A DNA stretch of 64,000 nt from Synergistaceae bacterium (GTDB taxonomy: Bacteria > Synergistota > Synergistia > Synergistales > Aminobacteriaceae): positions 52,442-116,441 of the forward strand of contig JAFSKV010000020.1 in NCBI GenBank assembly GCA_017448795.1. Reading direction: 5' to 3'. This document shows positions 24,887-33,815 of the stretch, one piece after another. The number at the start of each line of letters is the position of its first letter. Position 1 is the first letter of the stretch. The position numbers were made by a program, and so were the translations under genes. The notes beneath the pieces were generated by a model. The model ran no database searches. It was not told the origin of the DNA and worked only from the letters and a program-made list of their open reading frames with translations.

Positions 24887-25464
24887 TTCCTCCTAAGATA
24901 CCATCTGTCTCCTTCCTGCACTAAAGGCAGAAGATTCCTCAATACCCCCATGTTCTGCGAAAAAGTTTCGGGAACATCAAGCCTGGCTTCCGCGTGCCCT
25001 ATCCTCATGGCCGACGTGTCTATAGTCATGTAGCCGTTGAGTGAGAAGTCGCCGTTTGTCCTCAAGTTCTCAAGAAGCACCTCACGCCCAGCAGTCAGAA
25101 GAAAACCTCCGTCCCCGAAGTTCATCGTCTGCCCAAGCCTTACGCTCCCTCCCCTGAATGTTATATCGCAGACGGGCGCAAGGCTGAGAATGCTTGAGAG
25201 GAATGCAGGCCTAACTGTTACAGAACCAAGTGAAATCTCAACCATCCCGGAAAGCGTTAGGTTGTCCACTGTGAAGCCCCCTTCTGCCCTCGACACATCG
25301 GAGTAATTCAGCCTCATGCCCCGCTGTTGAAGGATGCTCTGAGCCGCTGACACCGCGAATTTCCCGGCCTCCCTCCACGGAATGAACATGTAAAGTGCCA
25401 GAACAAACCCGGCCATGAACAACAATATTTTTGCCGCCGCTATGAAAATTCGCTTCATCATCAA
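24883..25464 (-). CDS. GspN-like type II secretion protein
   Basis: 193 residues with one N-terminal membrane helix (AAAKILLFMAGFVLALYMFI) and a beta-repetitive periplasmic part (VDNLTLSGMVEISLGSVTVRP, LENLRTNGDFSLNGYMTID). This matches the GspN/AsmA-like layout. GspN is an optional inner-membrane T2SS component of unclear role. Position between gspM and gspC supports the call. Start/stop overlaps of 4 bp on both sides. Confidence 0.7.
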   Translation of the reverse strand: MMMKRIFIAAAKILLFMAGFVLALYMFIPWREAGKFAVSAAQSILQQRGMRLNYSDVSRAEGGFTVDNLTLSGMVEISLGSVTVRPAFLSSILSLAPVCDITFRGGSVRLGQTMNFGDGGFLLTAGREVLLENLRTNGDFSLNGYMTIDTSAMRIGHAEARLDVPETFSQNMGVLRNLLPLVQEGDRWYLRRK

Positions 25465-25952
25465 TTCACCGGCCCTATTATAGCCGAGACTGTGAAAAGT
25501 CTTTCCTTCCCGGCAGGAAGCGCGCGTATCTCCGCCGCATTGAACCTGACACCTCTTTCCGCAAGCTGCTTCTGTAGCTCCGTCAGCTCATCCGCGTAGA
25601 GACGGTTTATTTCCACCGACTGATTCCGGCCGTCAGGGGTTATCCTGTTCACACGGCTTCCAAGAGACATGTTCTCTGAAACCTGAGCGAACACCGCCGC
25701 AACGTCCACATTCTGAGGGCTTGATGATGATGCTGAAGGAGACAATGATTTATACTCGTCAGCAAGAAGAAGCAGAGTCCTGAAGCGTCCCTGCTGTGAG
25801 TCAAGAGCCGTCTGCGCCTGGGCGTTCCAGTCCGAGACAGTCCACACGCCCGCCCACACTATGAGAGCGAGCAGGCCGAAAACAACAAGCCTCACTGACC
25901 CTGCCGCCTCACCGCGAAGCACCGTCCTTATGTTGCCGATTAATGCATCCAT
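25461..25952 (-). CDS. GspM-like type II secretion protein
   Basis: 163 residues from ATG 25952 (AAGGTGG 8 bp upstream; GTG at 25964 is an alternative). One membrane helix near the N-terminus (VRLVVFGLLALIVWAGVW), a helical segment, then a small ferredoxin-like periplasmic part (VNRITPDGRNQSVEI ... LFTVSAIIG). GspM dimerises with GspL in the inner-membrane platform. The assignment rests on topology, size and position after gspL. Confidence 0.65.
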   Translation of the reverse strand: MDALIGNIRTVLRGEAAGSVRLVVFGLLALIVWAGVWTVSDWNAQAQTALDSQQGRFRTLLLLADEYKSLSPSASSSSPQNVDVAAVFAQVSENMSLGSRVNRITPDGRNQSVEINRLYADELTELQKQLAERGVRFNAAEIRALPAGKERLFTVSAIIGPVN

Positions 25953-25957
25953 TTCCC

Positions 25958-27193
25958 TCACCACCTTATGCGAAGATCAAACCTGTATCCTATTCCTGAA
26001 ACAAACTGTGTGTTGTCTACCTGCACTAGGTTGGCGTGTTCCTCCCAGGACTTGCGGAAATTCAGGACGGCTGTCATGTCTGGGGCTGTTCCTGTGCAGT
26101 CAATGCCTTCCTGGTTGTAGCGTATTATGTCGGCGGCAATCTCAGGGTTGACGGAGCAAACCTCGCCCAAGTCAGCAAGAACCTCGTCCAGAGTGTGGCC
26201 TTCATCGCCCCGTCCTGTAAGGCTGGCTATCTTGTCCCTTGCAAGGTTCACAGGGTTGGATATGCGCCCTGTTCTCTCAGGGTCAAAGGTCTCACGGTAA
26301 AATCTCTCGCTCCTGGAACGCGCGCTCTGTATTTCCCCGTCAAGGTGATACCATTGCAGAGCCTCCGCGCCGAGCATGATTAACCCGGCAAAAAGAAGCC
26401 ACAATGACACCCTCGCAAGAAGCCTCACAGTACGCTCAAGGTCCCTTGCCCCCTCAAGCGCTGAACGGGACAAATTCACTTCTGCTATCCACGGGCATAT
26501 CCTCACGCTTTCTGATACTGTCTCCGTGAAGTCCTCATATTCTCCGCCTGAAGCATTGAACGTGAAACTTCCTCCCCTCTCAAGCCCGCGGGACGAGCAG
26601 TAAGAGTCATACCAAGAAAATTCGCGGGCTTCCGTGTCTTGGCCTGATGATTTCTTCCACCTGTACATGACGGGGCAGTTAGACTGCCACAGTATGGAAC
26701 AGGCGTTCTCTTCATCCGTCCACATGGTTACCCCGCTGCCGCCGTATGGGGCAAGTTTTGAGACGAACGGAAGAGGAGCGGGCCATATCCTGCTTCCTGT
26801 ACCCTGCGGAATGTCAAGCTCATCAGGTGAAACGTACCAGACAATTCCGCCTGATGCCCTCCCTGATTTTGACAGGACAGCCGGGAATATCTCCAGTTCC
26901 CCCGCAGCAGTGAAGGGCATAACCTGAAGCCTAAGCGCGTCCCTTATCTTCGCGGTGTTCTGGAAGGGGAACGAGAAATCATCAAGCGACAATGATTTCA
27001 TCGGGGCAAGAATCACAGTGCTTCTTCCTGTCCCTGCCTTCACGATCCTCAGAGCGCGCCCCGTCATGGCCTGCTCCGCGCCCGTCTCCTCATCCCTCAC
27101 AGTCCGGGCGGCCTCAACGACACGCATGAATTCCGTCCCGGCGTAAACGTTCCCGCCTCTTGCTTTCCTCCTGAATATGTCTGATAGGCTCAT
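25958..27193 (-). CDS. GspL-like type II secretion protein
   Basis: 411 residues from ATG 27193 (GGGAGG upstream, 4-bp overlap with gspK). A long cytoplasmic domain of actin-like type (~1-270) is followed by one membrane helix (ARVSLWLLFAGLIMLGAEAL) and a periplasmic ferredoxin-like domain. GspL docks the GspE ATPase to the membrane. Sequence is diverged; topology and neighbours give the call. Confidence 0.65.
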   Translation of the reverse strand: MSLSDIFRRKARGGNVYAGTEFMRVVEAARTVRDEETGAEQAMTGRALRIVKAGTGRSTVILAPMKSLSLDDFSFPFQNTAKIRDALRLQVMPFTAAGELEIFPAVLSKSGRASGGIVWYVSPDELDIPQGTGSRIWPAPLPFVSKLAPYGGSGVTMWTDEENACSILWQSNCPVMYRWKKSSGQDTEAREFSWYDSYCSSRGLERGGSFTFNASGGEYEDFTETVSESVRICPWIAEVNLSRSALEGARDLERTVRLLARVSLWLLFAGLIMLGAEALQWYHLDGEIQSARSRSERFYRETFDPERTGRISNPVNLARDKIASLTGRGDEGHTLDEVLADLGEVCSVNPEIAADIIRYNQEGIDCTGTAPDMTAVLNFRKSWEEHANLVQVDNTQFVSGIGYRFDLRIRW

Positions 27194-28128
27194 GCTTCCT
27201 CCCATTTCACAATCATCTTTAGTGTCCTGTCGAACACCGCGCTGTATGACGAAACAACATCGGTCTCGCTGTTCATGCACTCTATCTTTACGCTGAAATA
27301 TCGGCTCTTGAAGCCCGCTATGTTCGTGAGCTGTGTCGAAGTTCTCGCGCTTGCCCCGGGAATTTTCTGGATGTCCCGCAGGCTCGTTATGGCGTTCTCC
27401 TCACGGTATTCCGCGACGCTCTGAGCCAAGCCCCCCGTGTCAAGGCCGGGCAGCAGCTCCATGACATGGACAGGGGCGACGTTAAGGTTGATTTTCCCCT
27501 CGCTGTAAACAGTGCAGTAGTCAGACACCCCCAGCCGGCCTTCGCTTCCGTAAAGAATTTCTGCGTTTATGTCCCGGCTCATCATAAGAAGCTCAGAGAT
27601 GTCATAAGGAGGGCGGTTGATGAAGTCTTCCCTCTCGACGCTTCCAACACGGGGTCTTGTGTTCCTGTCGATGAAGTCAAGAACAAGCTGCTCAAGCTCA
27701 CGGTGATTCAGCTTGTCCCACATTTCGCGCCAAGGTTCTGTATATTCGCGCCTTATAGTGTTTCCGTCAGGGAGAAAAAGATTTCGGAGTGGTATTTTGT
27801 CGTCAAGCGGCGTTATCCTGATTAACCATATGCCGTTGTCAGGCACGGACAGGGCGAAAGGCTGGTACCATCTCTGGGTAGGGCTGTCGTAGTTCGCACG
27901 TGAGGATGCTTCTGATATGAGCATCATGACAGAGCTCACGAGGACATGAGCCATGCTCCGCCCCGCGAGAGTCTCACGCTCACGCCCCACGCTCCTGACC
28001 TGCATCCTAACAAACCACGTGAAGGCCGTCGCGCATGATATGAGGAGGACTCCCAGCATCAGCACGCTAACAAGTACGAAGCCTTTACGGGAACGTGATA
28101 ACTCTCTCGATACGCCTGAATGTGTCAT
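27190..28128 (-). CDS. Type II secretion minor pseudopilin GspK-like
   Basis: 312 residues. The pilin-like leader SRKG^FVLVSVLMLGVLLIS lacks the conserved Glu at +5 (Ser here), a known trait of GspK. The large globular domain, with the helix-hairpin-type stretch SDYCTVYSEGKINLNVAPVHVMELLPGL and SLRDIQKIPG, is typical of GspK. It caps the pseudopilus tip with GspI and GspJ. The start overlaps gspJ by 44 bp. Confidence 0.85.
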   Translation of the reverse strand: MTHSGVSRELSRSRKGFVLVSVLMLGVLLISCATAFTWFVRMQVRSVGRERETLAGRSMAHVLVSSVMMLISEASSRANYDSPTQRWYQPFALSVPDNGIWLIRITPLDDKIPLRNLFLPDGNTIRREYTEPWREMWDKLNHRELEQLVLDFIDRNTRPRVGSVEREDFINRPPYDISELLMMSRDINAEILYGSEGRLGVSDYCTVYSEGKINLNVAPVHVMELLPGLDTGGLAQSVAEYREENAITSLRDIQKIPGASARTSTQLTNIAGFKSRYFSVKIECMNSETDVVSSYSAVFDRTLKMIVKWEEA

Positions 28129-28708
28129 CTTTATTGTCCTTCACCCCGCGCCCTATCCTGATGTATATCCCGGCAGGAAGCTGACCCGTGTATTCCTTCC
28201 TGTTGTCGTCATGGCGGCTATTGGAAGGTATCTCCGCGCAGAACTCATCCACCCCGGGAAGAACTAGTTGCGCGTCTTCCGGGTTGAGATTGTCGGTCTT
28301 TATGTCAGACGGTGAGAGGCCGGGGAATATCCACCTGTAGAGCCCCGGCAGTATATCCCCGTGAAGTATCCCCCCCTCTGCTATGCTGTAGACTACTGTA
28401 CCTGAAGGCATGTTCTGGACAGACGGAGCAGTGCTCATCACCATAAGAATATCGTCATCATTTCCCCCTAGTGCCTCGTGGTCTTTCACCGCCAAGACGC
28501 TAGGAGACAGCCTCATAGCCGCGTAAAGATCCCTTGCGATGAAGCTCATTGTACGCGACAAGGCCGAGACATCCGAATACTGCTCCTGAGTGTCAACAAC
28601 CCGCCTCACAGTAACGACAACGGGGGCAAGGGCAAGACCCGTCAGCATTCCCGTAAGCATGACCGCAATGAGTATCTCAATGAGCGTGAAGCCCCTTCTA
28701 CTCGTCAT
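28085..28708 (-). CDS. Type II secretion minor pseudopilin GspJ-like
   Basis: 207 residues from ATG 28708 (28723 is an alternative; neither has a good RBS, suggesting coupling to the upstream gene, whose stop it overlaps). The leader TSRRG^FTLIEILIAVMLTGM and a ~200-residue length fit GspJ. First T2SS gene of the long run after the O-antigen ligase-like gene. Confidence 0.8.
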   Translation of the reverse strand: MTSRRGFTLIEILIAVMLTGMLTGLALAPVVVTVRRVVDTQEQYSDVSALSRTMSFIARDLYAAMRLSPSVLAVKDHEALGGNDDDILMVMSTAPSVQNMPSGTVVYSIAEGGILHGDILPGLYRWIFPGLSPSDIKTDNLNPEDAQLVLPGVDEFCAEIPSNSRHDDNRKEYTGQLPAGIYIRIGRGVKDNKDDTFRRIERVITFP

Positions 28709-30761
28709 CACTGCCGGGACCATTCATCAGAAGGAGCGCGTTCACAGTGTTGCCGTTGCTGTCTCTCTGAGGGACTCTCTGAAGGTGATACTCTCCGGGC
28801 TTGAAGTATGAAGCTATCTCGCGTATCACCGGCTCTATCTGGTATCTTTGCGCGAAATTCAGGAGGCGGCTTATGTCCTCAGAATGGGGCTCGCGGTTGA
28901 AATGCTCCCACAGGAGGTTGAAGCCCCGCACCAAATCGTCGTTGCTGTTTGTCTGCTCACCGAGCTGTATGTAGTGGTATCCAAGATTCCGCAGGGTGTC
29001 TTCCCGGACTATAGGGTGCTTCTGAGCTTCGTTGAGGTAATACAGCTGCATCCTTTCGTCGTTAGTGGCAAGAGCCTGACGAAGAAGCCAGTTGCCATAG
29101 ATGCCGCTTGATATGTAGACGAAGCCGGCAATAGATGAGAGTATGCAGACGACACCGAGTGTCTTCCTCACGAAGGATGACCTGACAGTCTCGAAGCTGA
29201 GTTTGGCGGGGAAGAACTCACGGTTTGACAGGGCGAAGGCAAGAGTTATCCACACCATATTTTCGATGCGGTGGAATGGTCTCGTGAAGACCGCGCAAAA
29301 TGTGATCAATGTTACGAGCGAGATTCCCCACACAGCATTGACGCTTATGGAATGACGCTCCCGCCGTATCAGCCCTGACAGTGCCGGGATGAACCAAGCA
29401 AGCCACATAACCAGTAACAGCGTCCCGCCTATATACCCTCCCTCGCAGAAGAACTGTAGGAACTCGTTGTGCGCCCAGTGAGTATACTGCCACCTGTACC
29501 AGCTCTCATGCACGCGGCTGAATCCGTAACGCTGGCCTTCTATGTAGTGCCACTTGTACTGGCCTATGCCCACGCCTTCGGGATGCTCAAGGAACATTGA
29601 CCATGAGGTCGTCCATATGCCGCGCCTGTTGCCTATGTTCTCGGCGTTGCGGATTATGTCGGCCGTCTTGTCCACTATCTGGCCTGAACGTGGCGAATAA
29701 AGCGAGGCCCAGAAAACGCACGCTATAACCATCATTGCCGCTAGGAAACGGAACGTATAATTCCTGTCGAACTTCCAGACGGCGGACAAGAGCATCACGA
29801 AAAGCCCAAGCCCTAACGCGATTGTTGCCGATCTGCTCGTCGAGTTCATCAGCCCCCAGAAATTCACGGCCATAAGCAGAAGGACTGACACGGAGAAACA
29901 GCCCCGCTTCCCTCCGCCTAGTTTCATCACAGAGACGAAAGCAACCAGTATGAATGCGGCGGCTATGACTCCAAGTATCACGCTGGCTTCTGTTACGGCG
30001 AATTTCAGTAGGATGACGGCCAATGCCACGCAGGCGGCAGGACACCAAACTTTGCGGCCATGTTCAGAAGGCTCGTCCTTCCAGGCGTCATATACGAACA
30101 TGTAAACCGCGCCCAATGTCGCAACAGCTACCCACAATCCGAACATGTTCTGCTGGGCTGTGTTGCCGATGTAATTTCCCGGAGTCGGAAGGATTATGCT
30201 GCTGATCTTCTGGAGCTCAGAGAAGACCGTCCCGTTCAGGAAGGCCAGATTGTTCATGCTCCTTATCTGAAGCTCCGCGAACATGACATTTACCGCCGCG
30301 TTCAGGTTCGCAAACACAAGGACAGTGCGCAGACCCCAAGCAGGAAATGATGAGACGCTCAGGACGTAAAACACCCAGACAGTAAGGAAACATAACATCT
30401 CAAGATAGAAGGCAGTAGGCGACATTATTTCAACCCAAAGAGGCATGAGCGCACAATAGGCCAGTATAACGAGCCATATCACCGCGAAGATGTCCAGCTT
30501 CACTTTCACCCTCTCTGAACCGTAGCGCATTATCCTGAAACCCGCCGCTATGGCCGCAATTCCTACAGGGACTCCTGCTGCTGTCCACTTCAGAATATGG
30601 AGGGTATCCGCAAAGTTTATGCCGGAATATATCAGGTTGGGAAGGGCAAGCGATATAAGCCACAAAGGAAGCAGTATGTATTCCGGCACTAAGGGAAGCT
30701 GTGTGTACTTCTCAGGAATTTTCTTCAGAGACAAACTTGGCTGTGTCTTGTTTTTCTTCAT
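28698..30761 (-). CDS. O-antigen ligase/polymerase family membrane protein with C-terminal TPR-like region
   Basis: 687 residues from ATG 30761 (GGAGG). About 12 hydrophobic segments are visible from ~25 to ~510. A large extracytoplasmic loop carries the Wzy_C-type HNEFLQFFCEGGYIG (with GIGQYKWH upstream), as in WaaL/Wzy/PglL enzymes. After the last membrane helix, residues ~545-687 are helical (NDERMQLYYLNEAQKHPIV) and look TPR-like. It joins glycan to lipid A core, polymerises O-units, or glycosylates pilin/pseudopilin. Location directly upstream of pseudopilin genes makes the last option worth noting, but it is inference. Confidence 0.8.
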   Translation of the reverse strand: MKKNKTQPSLSLKKIPEKYTQLPLVPEYILLPLWLISLALPNLIYSGINFADTLHILKWTAAGVPVGIAAIAAGFRIMRYGSERVKVKLDIFAVIWLVILAYCALMPLWVEIMSPTAFYLEMLCFLTVWVFYVLSVSSFPAWGLRTVLVFANLNAAVNVMFAELQIRSMNNLAFLNGTVFSELQKISSIILPTPGNYIGNTAQQNMFGLWVAVATLGAVYMFVYDAWKDEPSEHGRKVWCPAACVALAVILLKFAVTEASVILGVIAAAFILVAFVSVMKLGGGKRGCFSVSVLLLMAVNFWGLMNSTSRSATIALGLGLFVMLLSAVWKFDRNYTFRFLAAMMVIACVFWASLYSPRSGQIVDKTADIIRNAENIGNRRGIWTTSWSMFLEHPEGVGIGQYKWHYIEGQRYGFSRVHESWYRWQYTHWAHNEFLQFFCEGGYIGGTLLLVMWLAWFIPALSGLIRRERHSISVNAVWGISLVTLITFCAVFTRPFHRIENMVWITLAFALSNREFFPAKLSFETVRSSFVRKTLGVVCILSSIAGFVYISSGIYGNWLLRQALATNDERMQLYYLNEAQKHPIVREDTLRNLGYHYIQLGEQTNSNDDLVRGFNLLWEHFNREPHSEDISRLLNFAQRYQIEPVIREIASYFKPGEYHLQRVPQRDSNGNTVNALLLMNGPGSDDE

Positions 30762-30774
30762 GCTGATAGCCTCC

Positions 30775-32370
30775 TTATTGCTGAATGAGTGCATATCTCT
30801 CTACAGGAGCATACGCATCCGTGAACGCAGGAACTACAGGGTCAGGGGCGAAAGGCTCAAGCCACTGGTGAGACAGAAGAGGCGCGTATTTGTCCCTTGA
30901 CAGCCCGGTACTCGGCACTATGTCCCCCGCAATAAGCATTATGTTCTGCAAAGCCCTCGCGTACGGTTTCTCAGGCGCGTTCGCGGGGAATATCATCATC
31001 GTACCGAATGACTGCGCAAAGGCCTTGTAGATCCCGTGAAAGACTCCCGACTTGGCTCCGTATACAGATGAAATTATGTTGACGATCAGAACGCCGTCCG
31101 GTTTCAAGAGAGAACGGAGCTTCCTTCCCGCCTCAACTGTCGTGAGCTGGAACGGTATCACTGTGGCTGACGTGAACGTGTCCATGAACACAGCATCATA
31201 CTGTTCTATCTTCTCACGCTCTGCGCGGTTGAGGAATGTTCTTGCGTCCTCGTGAAAGATTCTCATGTTAGGGTTGTCGGAAAGTGCAAAATATTTCCGG
31301 GCCGTCTCCGTTATCCCCGGGTCAAGCTCGACAACGTCAACTGATACATTGGGATATTCGGCGAGAATGTGCTTCGGTACGCTGTAGCCTCCTCCTCCAA
31401 GCATGAGGATGCGTTTTGTGTCAGGCTTGTAGTGAAAAGCAAGGTCGTAGAATTTCGTGTACTCGCTCACGAGCTCCGAAGGGTTGTCTAGGTACATCAA
31501 TGACTGCGCGCTGTCGGGGCTGGTTATTAGGATGCGGACTCTTCTGCCGTTCCTCCTGTCTATGCTCTCGACCACTGATATGTGGCTGTACGCCGTGTCT
31601 ATCTGCTCACCGATGGGTGAGAAGGGCACCCCGAATCTCAGCATGGGGTACACTCCTCCCGTTACAGCAATGAAGACTATACCAGCGATTATTTTCCGCC
31701 ACGCTCCCGTGTATGCCAGCACAGAAAGCAAAGCAACAAGGCTCGCCACCAGCATAAGAATCACGCCTGAAGGGAAAAGAGAAATCAGCACGAAGCCGCC
31801 CATGAACGTCCCGAAGATGCTCCCAGCACTGTTCATGGCCGAAAGCCTGCCGACAACAGAGCCTGAGCTGCCCAAGTCAATCATGGCGAGACGGGCGACA
31901 AAAGGAGACACCATGCCCAGCAGAAGGCTCGAAGGCGCGAATATCGACAGGGCAGAGTAGACGCTTGAGACGTACAAATTCAGCCGCAGATCCTGAAGGC
32001 CCGTCAGTATCCAGTTGCTTGCGTAGGCCGTTACAGCTATTATTATTGCCGCGAACATGAGGATGCGCCCCAAGAGCTTCCCTTCCGGCCTCTTGTCAGC
32101 CATAGAGCCACCCATCCAATTTCCGAGACACAAGCTCGTCATTATGATCCCGATTAACGCAGTCCATACGATGAGGCTAGTCCCGAAAAAAGGAGCAACA
32201 AGCCTCGAGCCTGCAAGCTCCAGTATCATTGTGGCCGCCCCGCTGAAGAATGAAATTATCTGAAGACGCGCCTGTATCTTCACGGGCGTATTCTCGTTCT
32301 TACCGTGTGTCAAATCTTGATCAACTCCAAATGGGAAATTTTCTGCAACGTATTTTATCAGCGTTTTCAC
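30775..32370 (-). CDS. Membrane-fused spermidine synthase-like protein
   Basis: 531 residues from GTG 32370 (GTGA overlap with trkH). Residues ~30-245 form about seven membrane helices of the transporter-like type found in SpeE-like fusions (FFSGAATMILELAGSRLVAP). Residues ~290-500 carry a Rossmann methyltransferase fold: ILMLGGGGYSVPKHIL, VDVVELDPGI and a DAVFMDTF segment. Such fusions are annotated as fused MFS/spermidine synthase, but whether they make polyamines is generally untested. It is 13 bp upstream of the O-antigen ligase-like gene. Confidence 0.8.
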   Translation of the reverse strand: MKTLIKYVAENFPFGVDQDLTHGKNENTPVKIQARLQIISFFSGAATMILELAGSRLVAPFFGTSLIVWTALIGIIMTSLCLGNWMGGSMADKRPEGKLLGRILMFAAIIIAVTAYASNWILTGLQDLRLNLYVSSVYSALSIFAPSSLLLGMVSPFVARLAMIDLGSSGSVVGRLSAMNSAGSIFGTFMGGFVLISLFPSGVILMLVASLVALLSVLAYTGAWRKIIAGIVFIAVTGGVYPMLRFGVPFSPIGEQIDTAYSHISVVESIDRRNGRRVRILITSPDSAQSLMYLDNPSELVSEYTKFYDLAFHYKPDTKRILMLGGGGYSVPKHILAEYPNVSVDVVELDPGITETARKYFALSDNPNMRIFHEDARTFLNRAEREKIEQYDAVFMDTFTSATVIPFQLTTVEAGRKLRSLLKPDGVLIVNIISSVYGAKSGVFHGIYKAFAQSFGTMMIFPANAPEKPYARALQNIMLIAGDIVPSTGLSRDKYAPLLSHQWLEPFAPDPVVPAFTDAYAPVERYALIQQ

Positions 32371-33815
32371 TTTCTGTACGCGCCAGGCATGAACAGCAGG
32401 AGAACAGCAAAAAGCTCAAGCCTCCCAGCCAGCATACAGAACGAGAGAATCCACTTCACCGCAGAAGGAAGCCACGCGAAATTTTCCACAGCACCAAGTT
32501 TCGCAAGGCCGGGCCCGACATTGCTCAGGCAAGTAAGCACCCCTGTGAATGACGAAATTATGTCTATATCGTACGCCGTCAGTATCAGCGTGCACACTCC
32601 AAGCAGCAGCATGTAAAGCACAAAGAATGCCCCTGCTGATGCCATCGTTGACTGAGGCACCGGCCTTCCGTCCATCCTAGGCGTTATAACAGCGCGGGGA
32701 TGAAGAAGCCTCTGCACTTCCATATTGAGCTGACGGCCGATTATGATGAAGCGCGAGACCTTGCAGCCTCCTCCTGTCGACCCCCCGGACGCTCCTATGA
32801 ACATCAGGATTATCATGATGAACTTCGTGAACTCAGGCCATGAGTCATAGTCCTCAACCACGAACCCCGTCGTCGTCATCACGCTTACAACGTGGAAAAA
32901 CGACTGCCTAAGACTGTACTCAACCCCTGAGAGAGTCCCGGCCATGTAAACGCACAAGGCAGTAGCAAGGGAAGCTGTAACCGCGATTCCAAAGTAGCAC
33001 CTAAGCTCCTCGTCAGCAAAAATTTCACGGAGCTTCCCGGAAGGCAACAGGAAGTAAAGCGAGAAGTTCACGCCTGAAATGAACATGAAGATTGTTACTG
33101 TCCACTGTATGAAAGGGCTGGTGAAGTATGCCAGAGAATTATTCTTTGTGGAGAAACCCCCCGTCGCTATCGTGCTGCATGAGTGGCAGAAAGCATCAAA
33201 GAGAGTCATTCCCCCGGCCATGAGAAGAATTGTCTCAGAGAGAGTCAGTATCACATAGACCGTCCACAGCCTTAAGGCCGTCTGATGAAGGCGCGGTGTT
33301 ACTTTCCCTGCTGTTACGCCCGGGACTTCAGCCTTGTACATTTCCATCCCTGAGACTCCCAAGAACGGAAGGACAGCAAGACCAAGCACAATAATTCCCA
33401 TGCCTCCCATCCAGTGAGTCAGAGAACGCCACAGCAGCAAGCCGCGCGGCAGAGCTTCTATCTCTGTGAGTATAGTAGCTCCCGTTGTGGTGAAGCCGCT
33501 CATAGTCTCGAAGAATGCATCAGTGTAGCCGGGTACTTCGCCGGAAAGCCAGTAAGGCATAGCCCCTATGAGTGAGGCAACAACCCATGAAAAGCCCGTT
33601 ATACCGACTCCCTCGCGTATTCCCATGACACCTTCAGCCCCGCCTGAGACCCTGAGAGCCAGCGCGCTGAATGCCAGCCCCGCCGACAATGAGAGGCCGA
33701 AAGCCAGAGCGTCGCCTGTTCCGTCATAAAGAGACAGGGCAAGAGGAAGAATCATGGCGCAGGAGACGACAACGCATATGTAAGCCAGTACACGAAGAAC
33801 AAGCCTAATCCTCAT
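32367..33815 (-). CDS. trkH: Trk-type potassium uptake channel subunit TrkH
   Basis: 482 residues, about ten membrane helices arranged as four pore repeats. Selectivity-filter-like loops are visible: SGFTTTGATIL, TIATGGFSTKN, TTTGFVVEDY and LSNVGPGLAKLG. It takes up K+, gated by TrkA encoded immediately upstream (11-bp overlap). Placement between his and T2SS genes is unusual but the proteins are ordinary. Confidence 0.95.
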   Translation of the reverse strand: MRIRLVLRVLAYICVVVSCAMILPLALSLYDGTGDALAFGLSLSAGLAFSALALRVSGGAEGVMGIREGVGITGFSWVVASLIGAMPYWLSGEVPGYTDAFFETMSGFTTTGATILTEIEALPRGLLLWRSLTHWMGGMGIIVLGLAVLPFLGVSGMEMYKAEVPGVTAGKVTPRLHQTALRLWTVYVILTLSETILLMAGGMTLFDAFCHSCSTIATGGFSTKNNSLAYFTSPFIQWTVTIFMFISGVNFSLYFLLPSGKLREIFADEELRCYFGIAVTASLATALCVYMAGTLSGVEYSLRQSFFHVVSVMTTTGFVVEDYDSWPEFTKFIMIILMFIGASGGSTGGGCKVSRFIIIGRQLNMEVQRLLHPRAVITPRMDGRPVPQSTMASAGAFFVLYMLLLGVCTLILTAYDIDIISSFTGVLTCLSNVGPGLAKLGAVENFAWLPSAVKWILSFCMLAGRLELFAVLLLFMPGAYRK

